A DNA stretch of 64,000 bases from Sphagnum compactum (lineage: Eukaryota > Bryophyta > Sphagnopsida > Sphagnales). The notes below the pieces were generated by a model that saw nothing but the letters and a program-made list of their open reading frames with translations, ran no database searches and had not been told where the DNA came from. Within the stretch, counting starts at the first letter, position 1. Each line of letters opens with the position of its first letter. Location: the NCBI GenBank assembly GCA_965153455.1, contig OZ234498.1, positions 8,246,001-8,310,000 of the forward strand, read 5' to 3'. Shown one piece after another: positions 36,191-49,561 of this stretch. Position numbers and translations under genes: made by a program.

Positions 36191-38390
36191 AGCTTAGGTC
36201 ACTCATATTATGTCTTGGGGTGGACAATACTTGGTACTAAAGGCATTTTTTCGTTATTTTTGTATGTTAAAGATCAATACATCTTGATATATGTCCAAGG
36301 TTGAACCTTGACTCAAACAAGACTATCTTAAGGTCCAAATTGGAGTTGTTTCTAGTATGGCGCTTTTAGTATTCCCTATTTGAAAGTGGCAAATTCAAGG
36401 ATGTTGTGGGTTGATAAGTTGCACTTGATTGGTAATCATACTTTTTGGAAATTGGAATATCAAACAAATGGTTTTTAGAAAAAAAAACATGGGTGTGCCC
36501 TTCGGGTAATACTACAACGATAAATCATGATGTGTATCATTAACTGAAGTCTATTTAAAAGTTGAGAATTGGCTATTTTCCACATTAAAAAAAAAACTAA
36601 CAAAAGGTGCATTTATATTTCAACAATTGTTGGCAACAAGTACATAATGAAAATCTATGGTGACATGGCTTGTATACATGAAAGCTTTTTGGTGATGATG
36701 GACAATCCGTTCTTGGGCACAACCAATTGAATTATCATTCACAAAAGTGCAACAATATGACCTTAAACATAATTGAACATAGGATCAATGACCATTGTAG
36801 CTTGAAGACATTGAACAAATGACCCATACAACCATTACATTTGGGGAACATATGACACTCCATAGATGAAGATTGAACATATAACTTGTTGACCAAACTC
36901 AAAGACTAAACATATGACCTTATTATCATGTCATTCCAAAATAAATAAATAATTGCAAGGGATTGAAAGTTGAAACATAAAATTAATAGACAAAATTCAA
37001 CAACATTCTAAGATCAACTAACATTGAACATGAATACATTATAATTACCATAGGAAGGTGTTCAGTGAGTGTATTGTGTAATTTTGATTTTTTAAACAGG
37101 TTCTGCATGGTACATGTAGACAAAAAAAATTCATAATTTGACAATTTTGATTGTAACACATTTTTTACATTGCTTTCTAACTATTTGGAAAAACTTCATT
37201 AGAAATTTTTTTACCAACCCATGAGTTTTTGATTGGCATCCATATCAATGAACTTAAAATTGCAATAGTTGTAGTTTTATGTGTTATTAAGACACACTAC
37301 AAGGAATCATGTCCATTACAACCCATGCGTTTATGACATGTCCAAAGCAACCATTTTTGGAAATATAGGTGCAAGTCATCTTCTGTGGCACCTAATAAAA
37401 ACTACTTAAAATCACATAATTACAATTTTTGCAGTTGCATATGCAACTTAGATGTGTGACTAATGTTGATTTGGATCAAAATGAAGATGAAAAGTAAATT
37501 TATAGCATCCATGTTTAATGGCATCTCAAAATAGATGAAAATGTAGCATGACTTGCAAAATGGTTCATAGGCCATTGGACACCACATAACATCTTTTCAA
37601 TTATAAATATTTGCGATTATAAATCCTAGTTGCAAATGTACATGTAATTAAATGTAAAAACGTTGGTCAATGAAATTATTGGATTTATTGCTCTAATTTT
37701 TTCTTTTAACTTTCAGGTGAAAGCACATTACAACCCCCAAAAAATGTAGTCATAAAAATAGAAATTTTGCATTTGGTTTTTTTTGGTACATGTGAACATC
37801 ACATCTTGGATTATTTTTGCTCATTTCAAATATATTGCATTAGCTTCAAATAGACTTAAACTAGTTTATTTAAAAAGAACCTCCAACAAACATTTACAAA
37901 TTTTGAACATACGAAATATATTTGTGTCGAAATAAACATATCACAGATTATGAAAAATTGTAAATATATTGCAAAACTAAAGGTGGAGTTTTGTAGTGAT
38001 TTTTTTGTGGTGATACATCAACTAAATTTAGGATCATTTAGAAGTTTAAAATTTTTCGTTGAAAATTCATCGAAAAAATGTGTTTTTGGGCACTTTTTGC
38101 ACAATAAATGCATAATAAACTCTTATTTCATGGGAAAAACCATTACCTTAAGAAAAATGAAGAGATTTTATAGGTGGGTATTGTACTAATTTTTCATTTT
38201 CTTTGATTTAGTAATGTGTCATGAACCACAAACATGAGGCCATATGGCCATTGAAAAAATGTATGTTATATGTTTTATGCACATTGATTTTATCCATTGA
38301 TGTTTGAAAACATAATTGTTTTTGCAATTGGTCATGTAGACAAATGGTGGTAGCAAGTAATAAATAGGTAATATGTATGTGAGTAAATCG
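36191..38390. other. AT-rich intergenic region
   Basis: No gene is seen. Short palindromic words such as 'agttgcatatgcaact' (about 37,433-37,448) occur here and, as related words, near 42,660, 50,600 and 52,140, hinting at a dispersed family whose borders I could not define. Confidence 0.6.
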
Positions 38391-38830
38391 TAGGTATTTT
38401 ATCATGTTGATATATGTCATATGTTTTTTAATTAGTTAATTAATTAAGTAGGCTAGGTGATAGGTAGTAGGTATTAGGTAATATGTAAATAGGTTAATTA
38501 CTAATAGGTGTTTTATTGTGTTGAATGAAATAATGTTATGTTTAATTAATTAGGCTAGGTAATTAATCAATTAGTAAGTTGTAAGTTGTAAATTGTGAGG
38601 TAGTAAATAATATATGTATGTAGGTTAAGTAGTAGGAATTTATTATGTTGATATGTGATAATGTTTTTTGTATTAATTATTTAATTAAGTAGGCTATGTA
38701 ATTAGTCTAGCAATTAAATAGGCTAGGTAGTAAGTAGTAAATAACTAGTAGGTCATATTTATGTGGGTTAAATAATAGGCAATTTATCATGTTGATATGT
38801 GATTTTTTGAATTAATTACTTAATTAGGTA
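38391..38830 (+). repeat. Degenerate tandem repeat, period about 113-142 bp
   Basis: Four units begin with variants of 'ggtattttatcatgttgatat' at 38,392, 38,505, 38,635 and 38,777. Each is followed by a 'taattaattaagtaggctaggt' block and, in the first three, a 'taggtagtaaataatatgta'-like block. The unit length varies by small indels. The last unit is cut short. Confidence 0.8.
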
Positions 38831-41000
38831 AGAAAAGCAATTTATGATCCATTTATAAACATTATATAGTGAATAAGTTATATATCATACATTTAAATTA
38901 CATTTTGTTGGTACAATTGTGATAAATTATACTAAAAATTGTATAATATAATTTTAAAAATCAAATAGAAGTTTCAGATGTAAAACTATATCATTTGTTT
39001 TTACAAAAAAAACTTAATCATAATTTAAAGTAAAACTTAAGATATTATATGTGTAAATGTAATAAAGTTTATATTTCCATGAATTTAATTAATTATATAA
39101 CTGATATTTAAAAAACAAAATAAATAATTTAGATTTTTTTACATTAAAAATAATATGGTTAATATAAAGACTTTTATATATTTCTATTTTAATTTATTCA
39201 TGATCTTTTTATAACTATATATCACACATATAAATTTATTTCTATTGATAAAATTATGATATATCACAACAATACATCTTGGGTTTTACAATTAATTAAT
39301 AAAATGACTATTGTCTTTGTTGACCACAATTGTAACTACAAGTTCATGTTAATGACTACGTAGTAGTAAAAGACATTGTGGTGCCACATGGCATTACTGT
39401 TTTGTGACTGTAGTCAATATCACAACTTGATGGGTTTTACACAAATATCAAATTTTCAAAAATGTATTCTTAATCATCCAAAAATTAGGTAATAACAAAA
39501 TTCCATTCATTCTTTCAACTTTTGGTCAATTATAACAACTTATGGTCATGTGATGTTGACATGGCATGCCACATGGCAACGAGGTTGATTAGTCATAACA
39601 CCTCATGACATGTGACATTAATTTCACATCATGATTCATGTCAGTGATTTGATGAATTAATTTCATTTATTAACAAGTTGAAAATATTCTTGTCCTTTAG
39701 AATTAATAACGACTTGGTTTTCCATGTGATGATGACATGGAATGCCATTTAGTAACAAGGTGTCACAAATTTTCATGGCAATCTATGATTTTTTGTGACA
39801 CCATAAGTAATTGTGTGTTTTGAATTTATGGCACCTTATTATTTGTCATGGCATGTCATATATTTTTGTGTGCCATGAGGTTTTTGAAATTATGAATTCA
39901 CAGCATGTGTATGTGTACTAAACAATTTATTGTTAATTGTAATTATGACTACAATATTAACAGTCATTTTGAAAAGTGACACATAACTCCTTGACTTTTT
40001 AACTATTTAACACACTAGCTTAGGTTAACATACCTATTAAGTTAACCTTTATGTATGTAGGTTACTTAGTAAAACCTACTTTGTAATATGAGCTACCTTG
40101 TAAGTTACTTACCTAGACATAATAAATTTACTACATTTAATATGTTTAAATATACCTAGAATAGGTTAATCTAGGTAGACTTACCTAGGTTCTTAGCTTC
40201 ATGTTTTTTGCCAAGTCAACCTAGGTAGCCTCACTACAAGATATTTTATCAAGTTTGTAATCACTTCAAGTTTGTGCAACTAGATGCGATTATGATGCGA
40301 CTAGATGTGACTATGATGCGACTGATTTTTCAAAAATTATTTTTGCAAATTGTTATGAAAAATGCATATAATTGTTTAGGTAGATGACATGTATTTTTTT
40401 TTGTATTTTTGAATAATGAAATTTTGAAATTGTGTCGATTCCTTGTAAATTCTATGTTTCATCTTTAAAAATGATAACAATTTCAAATCATAACCAAAAT
40501 TTGATTTTTAAATTTTTTATGTTTTCTTGTATTATAAACTACACCTTTTCTTAAAACATCATGTACATTATATGTGGTAAAGGACCTCTGAAGTTCTAAA
40601 ATTCTAAATTAATTTTGAAAAGTTCTTTGAATTTTTAAAGTTTTAGAATTTCACATATTTTAGGGTTTGAGCGCTTTTTGAATGTGGCTAATAGGTCTTT
40701 ATCTTCTTAATTTTTTTCCCATCAATTTTTTTTTTACTATATGAATCCTTTTGATAGTCTTTTGCAAAATTGATTCAATTTGACGCAATAGGTGTTCATT
40801 TTCAAAGGTCTTAAATCAAAATTTAAACTTAAAATTTTATCACATGGATTTTTGGTTTGAATTCCTTGACATTCATATGAATGAAAAAAGGCCAACTTGC
40901 CATGATTACCATGGTTTTAAATGGTAAAACATAAATATTTTTCTAATTTTGATTATTTATGTGACATCCTTTTTGGCTTATTTTATTGTGACTACACCCA
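38831..41000. other. AT-rich intergenic region with diffuse repeats
   Basis: At 39,380-39,870 the word 'catggcatgccacatggcaa' and variants recur about four times, spaced roughly 130-180 bp apart (39,385, 39,557, 39,736, 39,847). At 40,010-40,230 many 'cctaggtta'-like words occur. No coding region is visible. Confidence 0.6.
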
Positions 41001-41001
41001 T

Positions 41002-41070
41002 AATGTAATAGTGCAATGGATGAAGACTTGAACCCCAAAGTGAAGGTGAGGGGTTCAAGTCCTCACACTT
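41002..41070 (+). repeat. tRNA-like sequence / SINE head with A and B boxes
   Basis: TAGTGCAATGG (41,009-41,019) fits the A-box consensus and GGTTCAAGTCC (41,052-41,062) fits the B-box consensus. They are 43 bp apart, as in a tRNA gene. A T-arm-like stem GAGGG/TCCTC with a 7-nt GTTCAAG loop can be drawn. The acceptor stem does not pair, so this is more likely a SINE head or tRNA pseudogene than a functional tRNA. Confidence 0.4.
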
Positions 41071-41084
41071 GCAACCTACGATAT

Positions 41085-41290
41085 TTAGGCCACTTGGCTT
41101 AGGTTAAGTAGCTTAGTTTAGGCTTCTTGGGCTGGGAGTTTGATGTTTGTTTTTAATTTAGGCCACCTAGCCTAGGTTAAGTAACTTAACATAGGTAGTT
41201 AACCTAGCTAACTTGACTTTTGGCTAGGTGAGTTAAGTTAGGTTGCCTAGCCTAACTAGGTTAGGCTAGGATTTTTTTGGCTACGCTAGT
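41085..41290 (+). repeat. CCTAGGTTA-rich repeat
   Basis: Two related units ('ttaggccacttggcttaggt' at about 41,085 and 'ttaggccacctagcctaggt' at about 41,159) are followed by dense 'taggctagg' and 'aacctagc' words. Many are self-complementary, so the stretch could form several hairpins. Confidence 0.6.
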
Positions 41291-42007
41291 TACATGGGCT
41301 AAATTAAATTGACTTTTAGTCATGTGCAATGAGTCATAATATGTTTATAAATTTTTGACACATGTGATCCATCCATCAAGGTGTTCTTTGTAACACTTAG
41401 TCGAATAAAACAATTAAGTTGAGATGGCATGCACTTTTACACATCATACCAAGGTCATCAATGATGTGGAATTCCAATATTAAATCAAAATAAAAAAATC
41501 CTAATCAATAAGATGATTGGGCTTTGTGACTACATGTCATTTGCAATTAAATGGGTGAAATGACATGGGTTTAGCAACTCATGAGTGACTATTTGCATAT
41601 GTCTTTCCTAATTAAAACGTAGTCAGAAAACCCAAGATCTGTTGTTGTGTATCAAAAGAAAATTTGTATAATATATTTTTTAGAATCAAATGAAGTTTTA
41701 AGATATGATATATATATATATATATACCATTTATAAATCATATGCTTGAATATTTTTTTGCAAGGAATTGTTGTTGAAATGATATTCAATAACAAAATTC
41801 AACTATTTTTCTTTTTAAAAAAAAATTATTTTAAGGAAAAAATATATATGTGTACATTATTGAAAGAACTTTAAGATTAAACTTTAATATTCTCATTTCA
41901 ATAAAATTTTAATAAAATATCAAATATAAAAAATGATGTTTTTTTGTAATGTTTTAAATGAAATAGGTTAAATAGTATGCACATTACTATTTTTTCACAA
42001 TAAATGG

Positions 42008-42060
42008 GGTGATTTGGTGGTAAAGTAGTTGATCTTCATCCTTGGGGTTCAAAGATCTAT
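42008..42060 (+). repeat. tRNA-derived SINE head candidate
   Basis: The stretch GGTGATTTGGTGGTAAAGTA (42,008-42,027) followed by GGTTCAAAGATC (42,046-42,057) looks like the A- and B-box region of plant SINEs, in which 'TGGTAAAG' is common. The body of the element may extend to about 42,130, but its end is not clear. Confidence 0.4.
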
Positions 42061-44035
42061 TCCCACAAATGACATAGGTTGTGGCCAATGGTGGGATGTT
42101 GATCAAACATTCCCTACCTACATAACCAACATATGTTAGGTGTTTATTAGGTGGGCTTTAAGTAAGCATAATATGTCTACATAGCAACTTAAATTAACTT
42201 TTAAAGTTTAACCCAAGTAATGACACATGTCAACATGGTATGGTGGAAATTAATGAAATTATCAATAATATAAATATAAATAAATATAATATTATTTCAA
42301 ATATCTAAATAGTAAATATTTAAAAATAAATATTTAAATAAATATAAACAATGTAACTACATTGTTTAATTGTAAAATTAATCGCAAAATGATGATGTTA
42401 CGTAAGTTGGTTTGGATGGATGAAAAGTTCATTTGAGTCGCATTTTCATGTGATTACCATTATAGAGTCTTAATGCCATGTATTGTTTTCGACGACTAAA
42501 ATTTTATGCAACTTGTCCAAGGCAACTAGGCACTATAACAGTTGCATGTGGTAATTACAATTAAAAATTAGTTGTTAATCCAGTCAATGATTTGCAAATT
42601 CCATATAGTGACAAACACTTCGAGTCATGAATGTACTTAAATTATGCCACATGGAAATTTGTAGTTACATATGCAACTATGTAGTGCATGATTATTATGC
42701 ATTTTGAATGAATAGGTGGATGAAAAATGAATTCATGTTGACCATAGTTGATCACATCCAACAACAAATGATAAAAAAATTATTTTCACAACTAATGTAT
42801 GTACTATTGAACTTATGTTTCAATTTTTAGTTGCAGGTGCGACTATTTATTGTGATTGAACCATACATTTGGATGAATAATGTTGCAACCCTTAAGTTGG
42901 CTGTCATTATGGGATGAAGGAAACTAGATGTCTTGTCCCTAACCTTTAGCTAGGCTCATGACTAGATTTAAAGTGCGAAAAGGGAAGCAATTTAGGAAAA
43001 TGTCAATGGATTCAAACACAAATGTGGGAAAATGCAAAAAAGTGAGTCCAACATTTCTAAGTGGATTTCATTTTTGTGAGTTAGAGTCTCACAAGTGTTG
43101 AACAATTTTTGGGGCAAGGTTTGAAGGAATGAACCTTGTCCAAATTGGGTTATTTTTGTATTGTTGGAAAGGTCCTAAAGAGTAGATATCAAAAGAGGGC
43201 TTGAATTATCCTTTTGGAGATTTGAAACACAAATTACTTGGCAAAAATAATGGTCAAGAGTTTCATGGATTTGATTTGGGCCCAAAATGAAGTCTTTCCC
43301 TATTATTGCATAGAGCACACAACACAATTTAACATTGTGGACCTCCCCATTTTCTTTTTTAACATTTCAGCCCAAGGAAAAGATGTTGCCCAAAAATTAA
43401 TTTGGCACTTCCTAGAGGGGTTGTAATTCTTCTTCAAAGGTTCTTTTTCATCAACCACATTGATGATTTCACACACATCAACTATAGGGGATACATATGT
43501 TGGCAACCCTCAAGGGCACAACAAAGTGATTGCAACATTGTTGTGTTTGCACATCAACAAAGAATTTATTTGGGTGCTAGAATAGCTTGCAAGTGTGATG
43601 ATTCCATTGGTTCAATTCAAATCCAAGGGGAATGAACAAAGGGCTTACATCAACAACATTTTTGATTAAACTAAAAGTAAGGTTTTAACAATGTAGCTTT
43701 TGTCAATTTCCTCATTTCAAAAACTAACCAAGTTATAAAAAATAACACAATAGTCAATACCATGATATGACCATTCTACAAAGAGCAAAAACTCTTTGAT
43801 GTCAAAAACACATTGACTAGGAACACATTAAGTTCATCCATAAGTGTTCACTTTGAATGTATTAGTTAATTCACATATGTTTACACCACCACATTGGTGA
43901 CACAAACATTAGAAGAAAAATTATCATTTGCAACTTATCTTATGCAACTACAAATGTTTTATGTAATAAAAAAATGTTGCATCTTGCTAAGTTTCATAGT
44001 TTCATATAAATTTTGTGCGAAATTTGGTTTTCATA
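42061..44035. other. AT-rich intergenic region with a possible coding relic
   Basis: Mostly AT-rich. Around 43,238-43,640 three open frames in different registers follow each other and composition is slightly richer in G and C. This could be a frameshifted relic of a transposon gene, but I cannot name a domain. Confidence 0.4.
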
Positions 44036-44400
44036 GGTTCGTACAAAAATCACATGAATTCCATGCTATGGTTAACATGAATGATATTTGTACATATTCA
44101 ATATCTTAAATATTCAAATGGATGAAACATTTTTTTTGAATGACATACGTGAATGTTCATGTTTAATACACAAAAATTGCATAATTTTATGCAAAATCAT
44201 TTCACAATAATTGCACAAATTTAGTTAAAATGTAAATCATACAGACTTTACATTAAGATGATTTGTAGAAAAGACAAATCATTTATATAAAAGTAGTACA
44301 CATATTTTTTATGTCATTTTTACATTTTGAATCCCAAAAATCTAACAAGGACATATTGTTTTATGATTTTTGCACAAATTCTATTGAAATTTTGTGATGT
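44036..44400 (+). repeat. Dispersed repeat family C, uninterrupted copy
   Basis: Begins near 'atgaattccatgctatggtt' (44,055) and ends near 'ttttgtgatg' (44,399). It aligns first with 48,575-48,783 and then with 49,406-49,561. It serves as the empty-site reference for the insertion between those two parts. Confidence 0.8.
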
Positions 44401-47400
44401 AATGATAAGTTGTAGTCCTTTTAATGAATATTTTGAATGACCTTGATTGTCAACATGAAAAATTAAATAAAAGAATCAAACAAATGGTTTTACCAATTAT
44501 TTAAAAAATAACTATCATGAATAAAATGACCTTCCTTACTTGTCAAATAAAAAAATAGACTAGCAAAAACATGAACAAACTCAAATCCAACAGTTCACAC
44601 ATCAACAAGAAATGCATGTGAGAAACCATTTTTTACTAAATGGCTTCAACAACTTTTGTGCACTATACTTTAGCATTTTTGCTAAAGCTTCCTAGAAATA
44701 AGAATAATATTAATTGTGAATATTACGACCCCACTACTTCACAAGTTTATAAATGGACAGAATGAATCCCATTGATGAGTGAATGTACAATTTTTGTGGC
44801 TTGTGAAAAATCTATAATGTACTTTCAACATTGAATTAATAGCATCTTTAATCATTATGAATGAGTTTCAATAAATATTGGTCATATCATATTAATATTG
44901 GTGAATTAACAAGGTTAAAAGCCTCACAACCTTACAAAAACCAAGTAATCTAGAAGGTGAATACAATTTACCACATATTAAAAAAAACGAAAAATTGGCA
45001 ATTATTTTGCAAAGCATGACAAGAAGATTATGTAATGTTTTGCATGGAAGGAAGACATGAGATCTCATAAAAAGGTTAAATGTGGCAAGAGAACTAATGT
45101 TTTCTTGAATAAAACTTGTTACTTGATTTTCAAATAAAATTTTGAGAAATACAAAAAAAATTGTTCCAACAAACCATTGAATGCATTAATCCACAAACAT
45201 GATAAGCACTTTGAAAACAACATGGATTGATTTTGAGGCATGTCCATGTTGTCTTCATTTGGGACCTACACACTACAATTTGACCTCCATCCTCTTGCAA
45301 GTCTTGTGTCTAGAAGAAATTAACTTTAAAAATTGATAATAAAATATTGAAATCTTCAAAACAAGACCCAATTAGATTGGTGTCTTGGTGCAGAATCAAT
45401 AACTATTGTGCTTGATGTAGCCTACAAAGATTTTAGGTTGTGACATGGTAAACATTTAAATCACAATGACATATGCCAAAAAAAACATATCATAGCAAAA
45501 ATGTTGAGAAAATTAAAAGTATCTTAGTGCAAAGAAAAAAGTTGCAAATAGAAAGAAAATGTTTAATTGAAGTCCTTCCCCCAAAGACAAATAAAAAGAA
45601 AGAAAGAAAATGACACAAAATGAAGTTCAAATAGAAAAACAAAATGAGTAGTTATAAGAAAGATGCAAAACAAGCAAACAAACCTAGCAAAAAGGTTTTG
45701 ATTTTTGAAGGGAAGGAATTAAACATAACTATTGTTATTTGAATTTTGAAATCCATTTCACAATGTCCACCAAGTTCTAGCTCATGGCAAATATAACCAC
45801 TTTGTGCAGTCAATAGTTTGTAAATGGAGTGCCCACTACAAGTGAAAATGTGCATGCAATCTTTTCAAACCTTAAGCCTCATGTTAAAGCCATAATTTAA
45901 AAAAGAAGTTGGTAGTTTTAAATTATAGAATTTTGTTTATATTGTTTTTTACTATAGGATTTGACTAATAGTTTTTGTTATTGGATTTTACTTCTACTAG
46001 ATTTAGACTTTTAGTTAGGAATTCTTTACTTGTACATATAGAAAATGGTACTATTAATTTCTTTTAGTTCTTTTTGGTAATCATCTATTTTTGATAAGGA
46101 GGCATTGTCATTCCCTTTGGATGACATCACAACGTTTTACGTGGAAAGAGAGACATGGCTTCTCTAATGGTCTAGGATCTCCAGACAGTCTCTTACGCTT
46201 TTGCTTGGGTCCCAAGGAAAGGGAATTGTTGATAATGCATTATGATAGACAGTTTTTGAATTCTTTGAATATACTAGGTTTTCCTTTAGATATTCATTGC
46301 CACATGTTTTGTTTGAAGTTCTTTGCATTTTTTAATAGATTTTGAAGTGTTATGTTTGTTTAGAAGTTTAAGTGTTTTAAGTCTACAAAATATCAAATTG
46401 TTAGATTGTTTGCTATTTATTCTACAAAAAATCAATAATCTATGTTGCTATTTTTAAATTTTTGGTAAACTTTTGTTGCTATTGATTTGGTAATTTGTCA
46501 TAATATTTTGGAAGAATGTATTTCATTCTTTGTGATTGTTCTTCTTTTGTTCGAACTTGGTTGATTATAAGGTGGCCTTAACACCCTACCATTTTCTCGC
46601 ATCATAATTCAAGTTGAAGTTTTCAACTACATTATGGGATCTATGTACATGCAACATAACTCACACATGGTAATGAGCACCAAAAAAGAAACTATAATGA
46701 GGCTTGTGGTGGAGTAGTAAGATTTGGTGATGGATGGAATAAATATGGAGCACAACATAGCCCTGGGATGACAACTTGAAAGTAAGAGATGCTTATGGCT
46801 ATGAAAAGGAAAAATGGGGCATCTAAGTCCATGGATGGTGATGGCAAAAGTTGCCAGATTTAATGGTCTAGATGTTGTAGCCTTGGTAATGGATAGAAAG
46901 GTTTTTAAACGTTTGATGATAAAAACAACGAAAAGTGCATGGTTTTTTGCTATTTCCTAGTACTACTTGGCAATTTTACTTTCTTTGGATTTTTTTCTTA
47001 TAGAGATTTTGTAAGACCTTGGGGGTTGTTGTTTTTAGTATACATAGTTCATTAGTAAAAAAAAGGTTATTAGTAATGTAAGAAGGATTATTGATGTTAG
47101 TTGTTTTCCCCAAAGGGAAGATAAATTATATATTCAAAGGTTCATGTAAGGGTTAGAAGTCAAGGGGCATCCATGTGTTTCTATTTGGGTGAATGTGTTT
47201 TGCAAGAGTAAGGAATATGAATATATAATTCAGTCACTTATGCTAAATGAAAATGTCATAGAGATTATGGTGGTGACATGGATTGTATCTTAATTAAGAG
47301 TGTTTTAGATGCGTTGTTTCACATATTATATTGCCAAATCACTCATTCATATTGTTTATATATAACCAACTTCAACTTAGAATTGGGTTGGGGCTATGGC

Positions 47401-48574
47401 AATTGAAGGGTAGTTTGATAGTTTCCCTTTCATAACAACTATAACATCATTAGTATATGTGAAGGAGTCATGTGCTTCATGAAGTAAGATGCAAGGTGGG
47501 TTGATTATTTACAAATAAGTGTACATGGGAAATTTGCCCATGAAGCCTATGAAATTGATGAACTTAGAAAGTATGATAGTTCAACACTTCAAAAATATAA
47601 AATTTGGGCAAAACACAAGGAGGGTTTCTAAGAACAAAAGGTTGAAAAATGAATAAATGTTTTTTTTTGTGTTAGTGTTATCATGATGTTGTAATTCTAG
47701 TTTTAAGTTCATGTACGCAAACACAAGCATGTGATTTCAATGTGTCTATGTGGACTACCAATCTAGTATTATGTAGTAAATGATGTCAAAATAAATTTAA
47801 TGAATGCTTCTAAACATGATATTTTGTGAAGTTATTTTGAAAGGAGCAAAGATGAATGATTGTGTTTTCGTGAAGCTATGTGCACTTACATGTGAATTCC
47901 ACTATGTATTTGATATATTTTGTCCAAGATCATTTATAATGAAAAAATGAAAAAATGATATTTAGAATGAAAAAATAATGTGAGACAATTATAATGAGGG
48001 GTACCAAAGATGTGTAATTAATAGTTGTAAACAAATAAATCTATGTGCAAGTGAATTTATGTATGTGCAACCAAAAAACTATACTTACGAATTGTAGACA
48101 ACTAAAATCTATGTGGAGGTGATTTGGTTATGTGTCATTTTCAAAATCATAAACTGATATTTTGCAATTTACATTTGCATCCAAGACACACTGAGATGAA
48201 TTCCATGTTATGAATTCAAGTGTCCAAAAGTCTACATCCATATGTGCTTTTTCGAAATGTCAAGAATCATCACTTTTCATTACACTCATTTACAATGGCA
48301 AGTCAATTCAAATCATTTAGGGTTCTCTTTGAGCATATCATAGTCAATATCCTTTTCAAGTTAGAGTTGTAATGTTTAAAATGGTCAACAAACTAGTAGG
48401 AGTGGCAAGAGGGAACAAGGCAAAACATGATAAGAATGGTAAATAATATCAACCGAGATTCCATTCAAGTTTGAACAAGTTGAAACCTAACTTAGCCTGA
48501 AAAATTAAAGTTTCACCTCACATTTTCATCTAATTTTTAATTTGTTAATTGTTATTGATGAATGAAAAAATTGT
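44401..48574. other. AT-rich intergenic region
   Basis: No gene is supported. A stretch at 46,085-46,340 is a little richer in G and C and has an 84-codon open frame with the word LGPKERELLIMHYDRQF, perhaps a relic of coding sequence, but no family was recognised. The rest has no visible structure. Confidence 0.5.
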
Positions 48575-49561
48575 ATGAATTCCATGCTATGGTTAATATG
48601 AACAATATTCAAGTATGTATTCAATATCTTAAATATTCAAATGAATGAAACATTGTTTTTGAATAACATATATGGATGTTCATATTTAAGACAAAAAATC
48701 GCATAGTTTTATGCAAAATTACATCACGATAATTGTATGGATTTAGTCAAAATGTAAATTATATGTACTTCACATCAAAACATCATAAGGTCAAAACAAG
48801 ATAAAGTAAACAAACAAAGTAGACATCTCCACTTTAACCCTCCACCACTCATATAATTACCATAAAGTAACATCAAACTAAGTGAAAATACGTGTCAAGT
48901 AGCATTAAATTGTTCTGTTAAGTTTATAAGAATCTAATTCCAAAAACATTTAAAAGAAGACGAATTTTAAAATAAATAAAATGTACATTTGAACTTGACT
49001 GAAAAATATGTGTTCAAACCTACTTTTTGGTTAGAAAAATTAATGAAATTTATATGTAATAAGTTAGGAAATGAAGATCAACATATGTTTTAACAAGTTG
49101 CAAAAAAGAAATCTATTTCCTTTTTATAAAAACCTACTTGACACCTACTTAAAACCAAAAGCCCACAATGAAAAGTAGATGTCAAAAGTTACTTGTGTTT
49201 TGAAAAACCTATTAAAAACCTACTTTTACAATTTGAAATATGAAAATCCATGCACATTATTGTAAACATATATTAGTTTTAATCATTGAAATGAAAACAT
49301 TCAATGTTCCATAATTTTATAATGGGTTTTGTTGTTGTTTTAAATCTACTTGTTCTAGTTTTGATAAGGTAATCAAATTGTTCACTTATCTTGTTTACAC
49401 CTCTGTAAGTAGAAAAGACACATCATTTATATACAAAGTAATGTATATATTTTTCATGCCATTTTTACACTTTGAAGCCCACGAATTTTGCATGGACATT
49501 TTGTTTTGCCATTTTTGCATGAATTTTATTGAAATTTCATGATATTGGAAGTTTGTGATGT
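48575..49561 (+). repeat. Dispersed repeat family C, copy split by an insertion
   Basis: 48,575-48,783 matches the first half of the copy at 44,036-44,400. 49,406-49,561 matches its second half ('agtagaaaagacacatcattt' onward). The 622 bp between them have no counterpart in the other copy. Confidence 0.8.
48784..49405. mobile_element. hAT-like non-autonomous element nested in repeat C
   Basis: The insertion is bounded by imperfect terminal inverted repeats: CATAAGGTCAAAACAAGATAA on the left and CAGAGGTGTAAACAAGATAA read inward from the right. CAGAGGTG-type ends are typical of hAT elements. An 8-bp target duplication is no longer readable, which fits an old insertion. There is no transposase; the 622-bp length fits a MITE. 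Confidence 0.6.

Noticed and set aside
38391-38830. CRISPR-like array
   Set aside because: The units are long, diverged, adjacent and AT-rich without unique spacers, and the sequence is a plant nuclear genome.
40010-40230. Gene-like stretch of 'cctaggtta' words
   Set aside because: It is low-complexity repeat with stops in all frames.
43238-43640. Chain of short open frames considered as a transposon gene
   Set aside because: No catalytic motif or zinc knuckle could be identified in any frame, so it is noted only as a possible relic.
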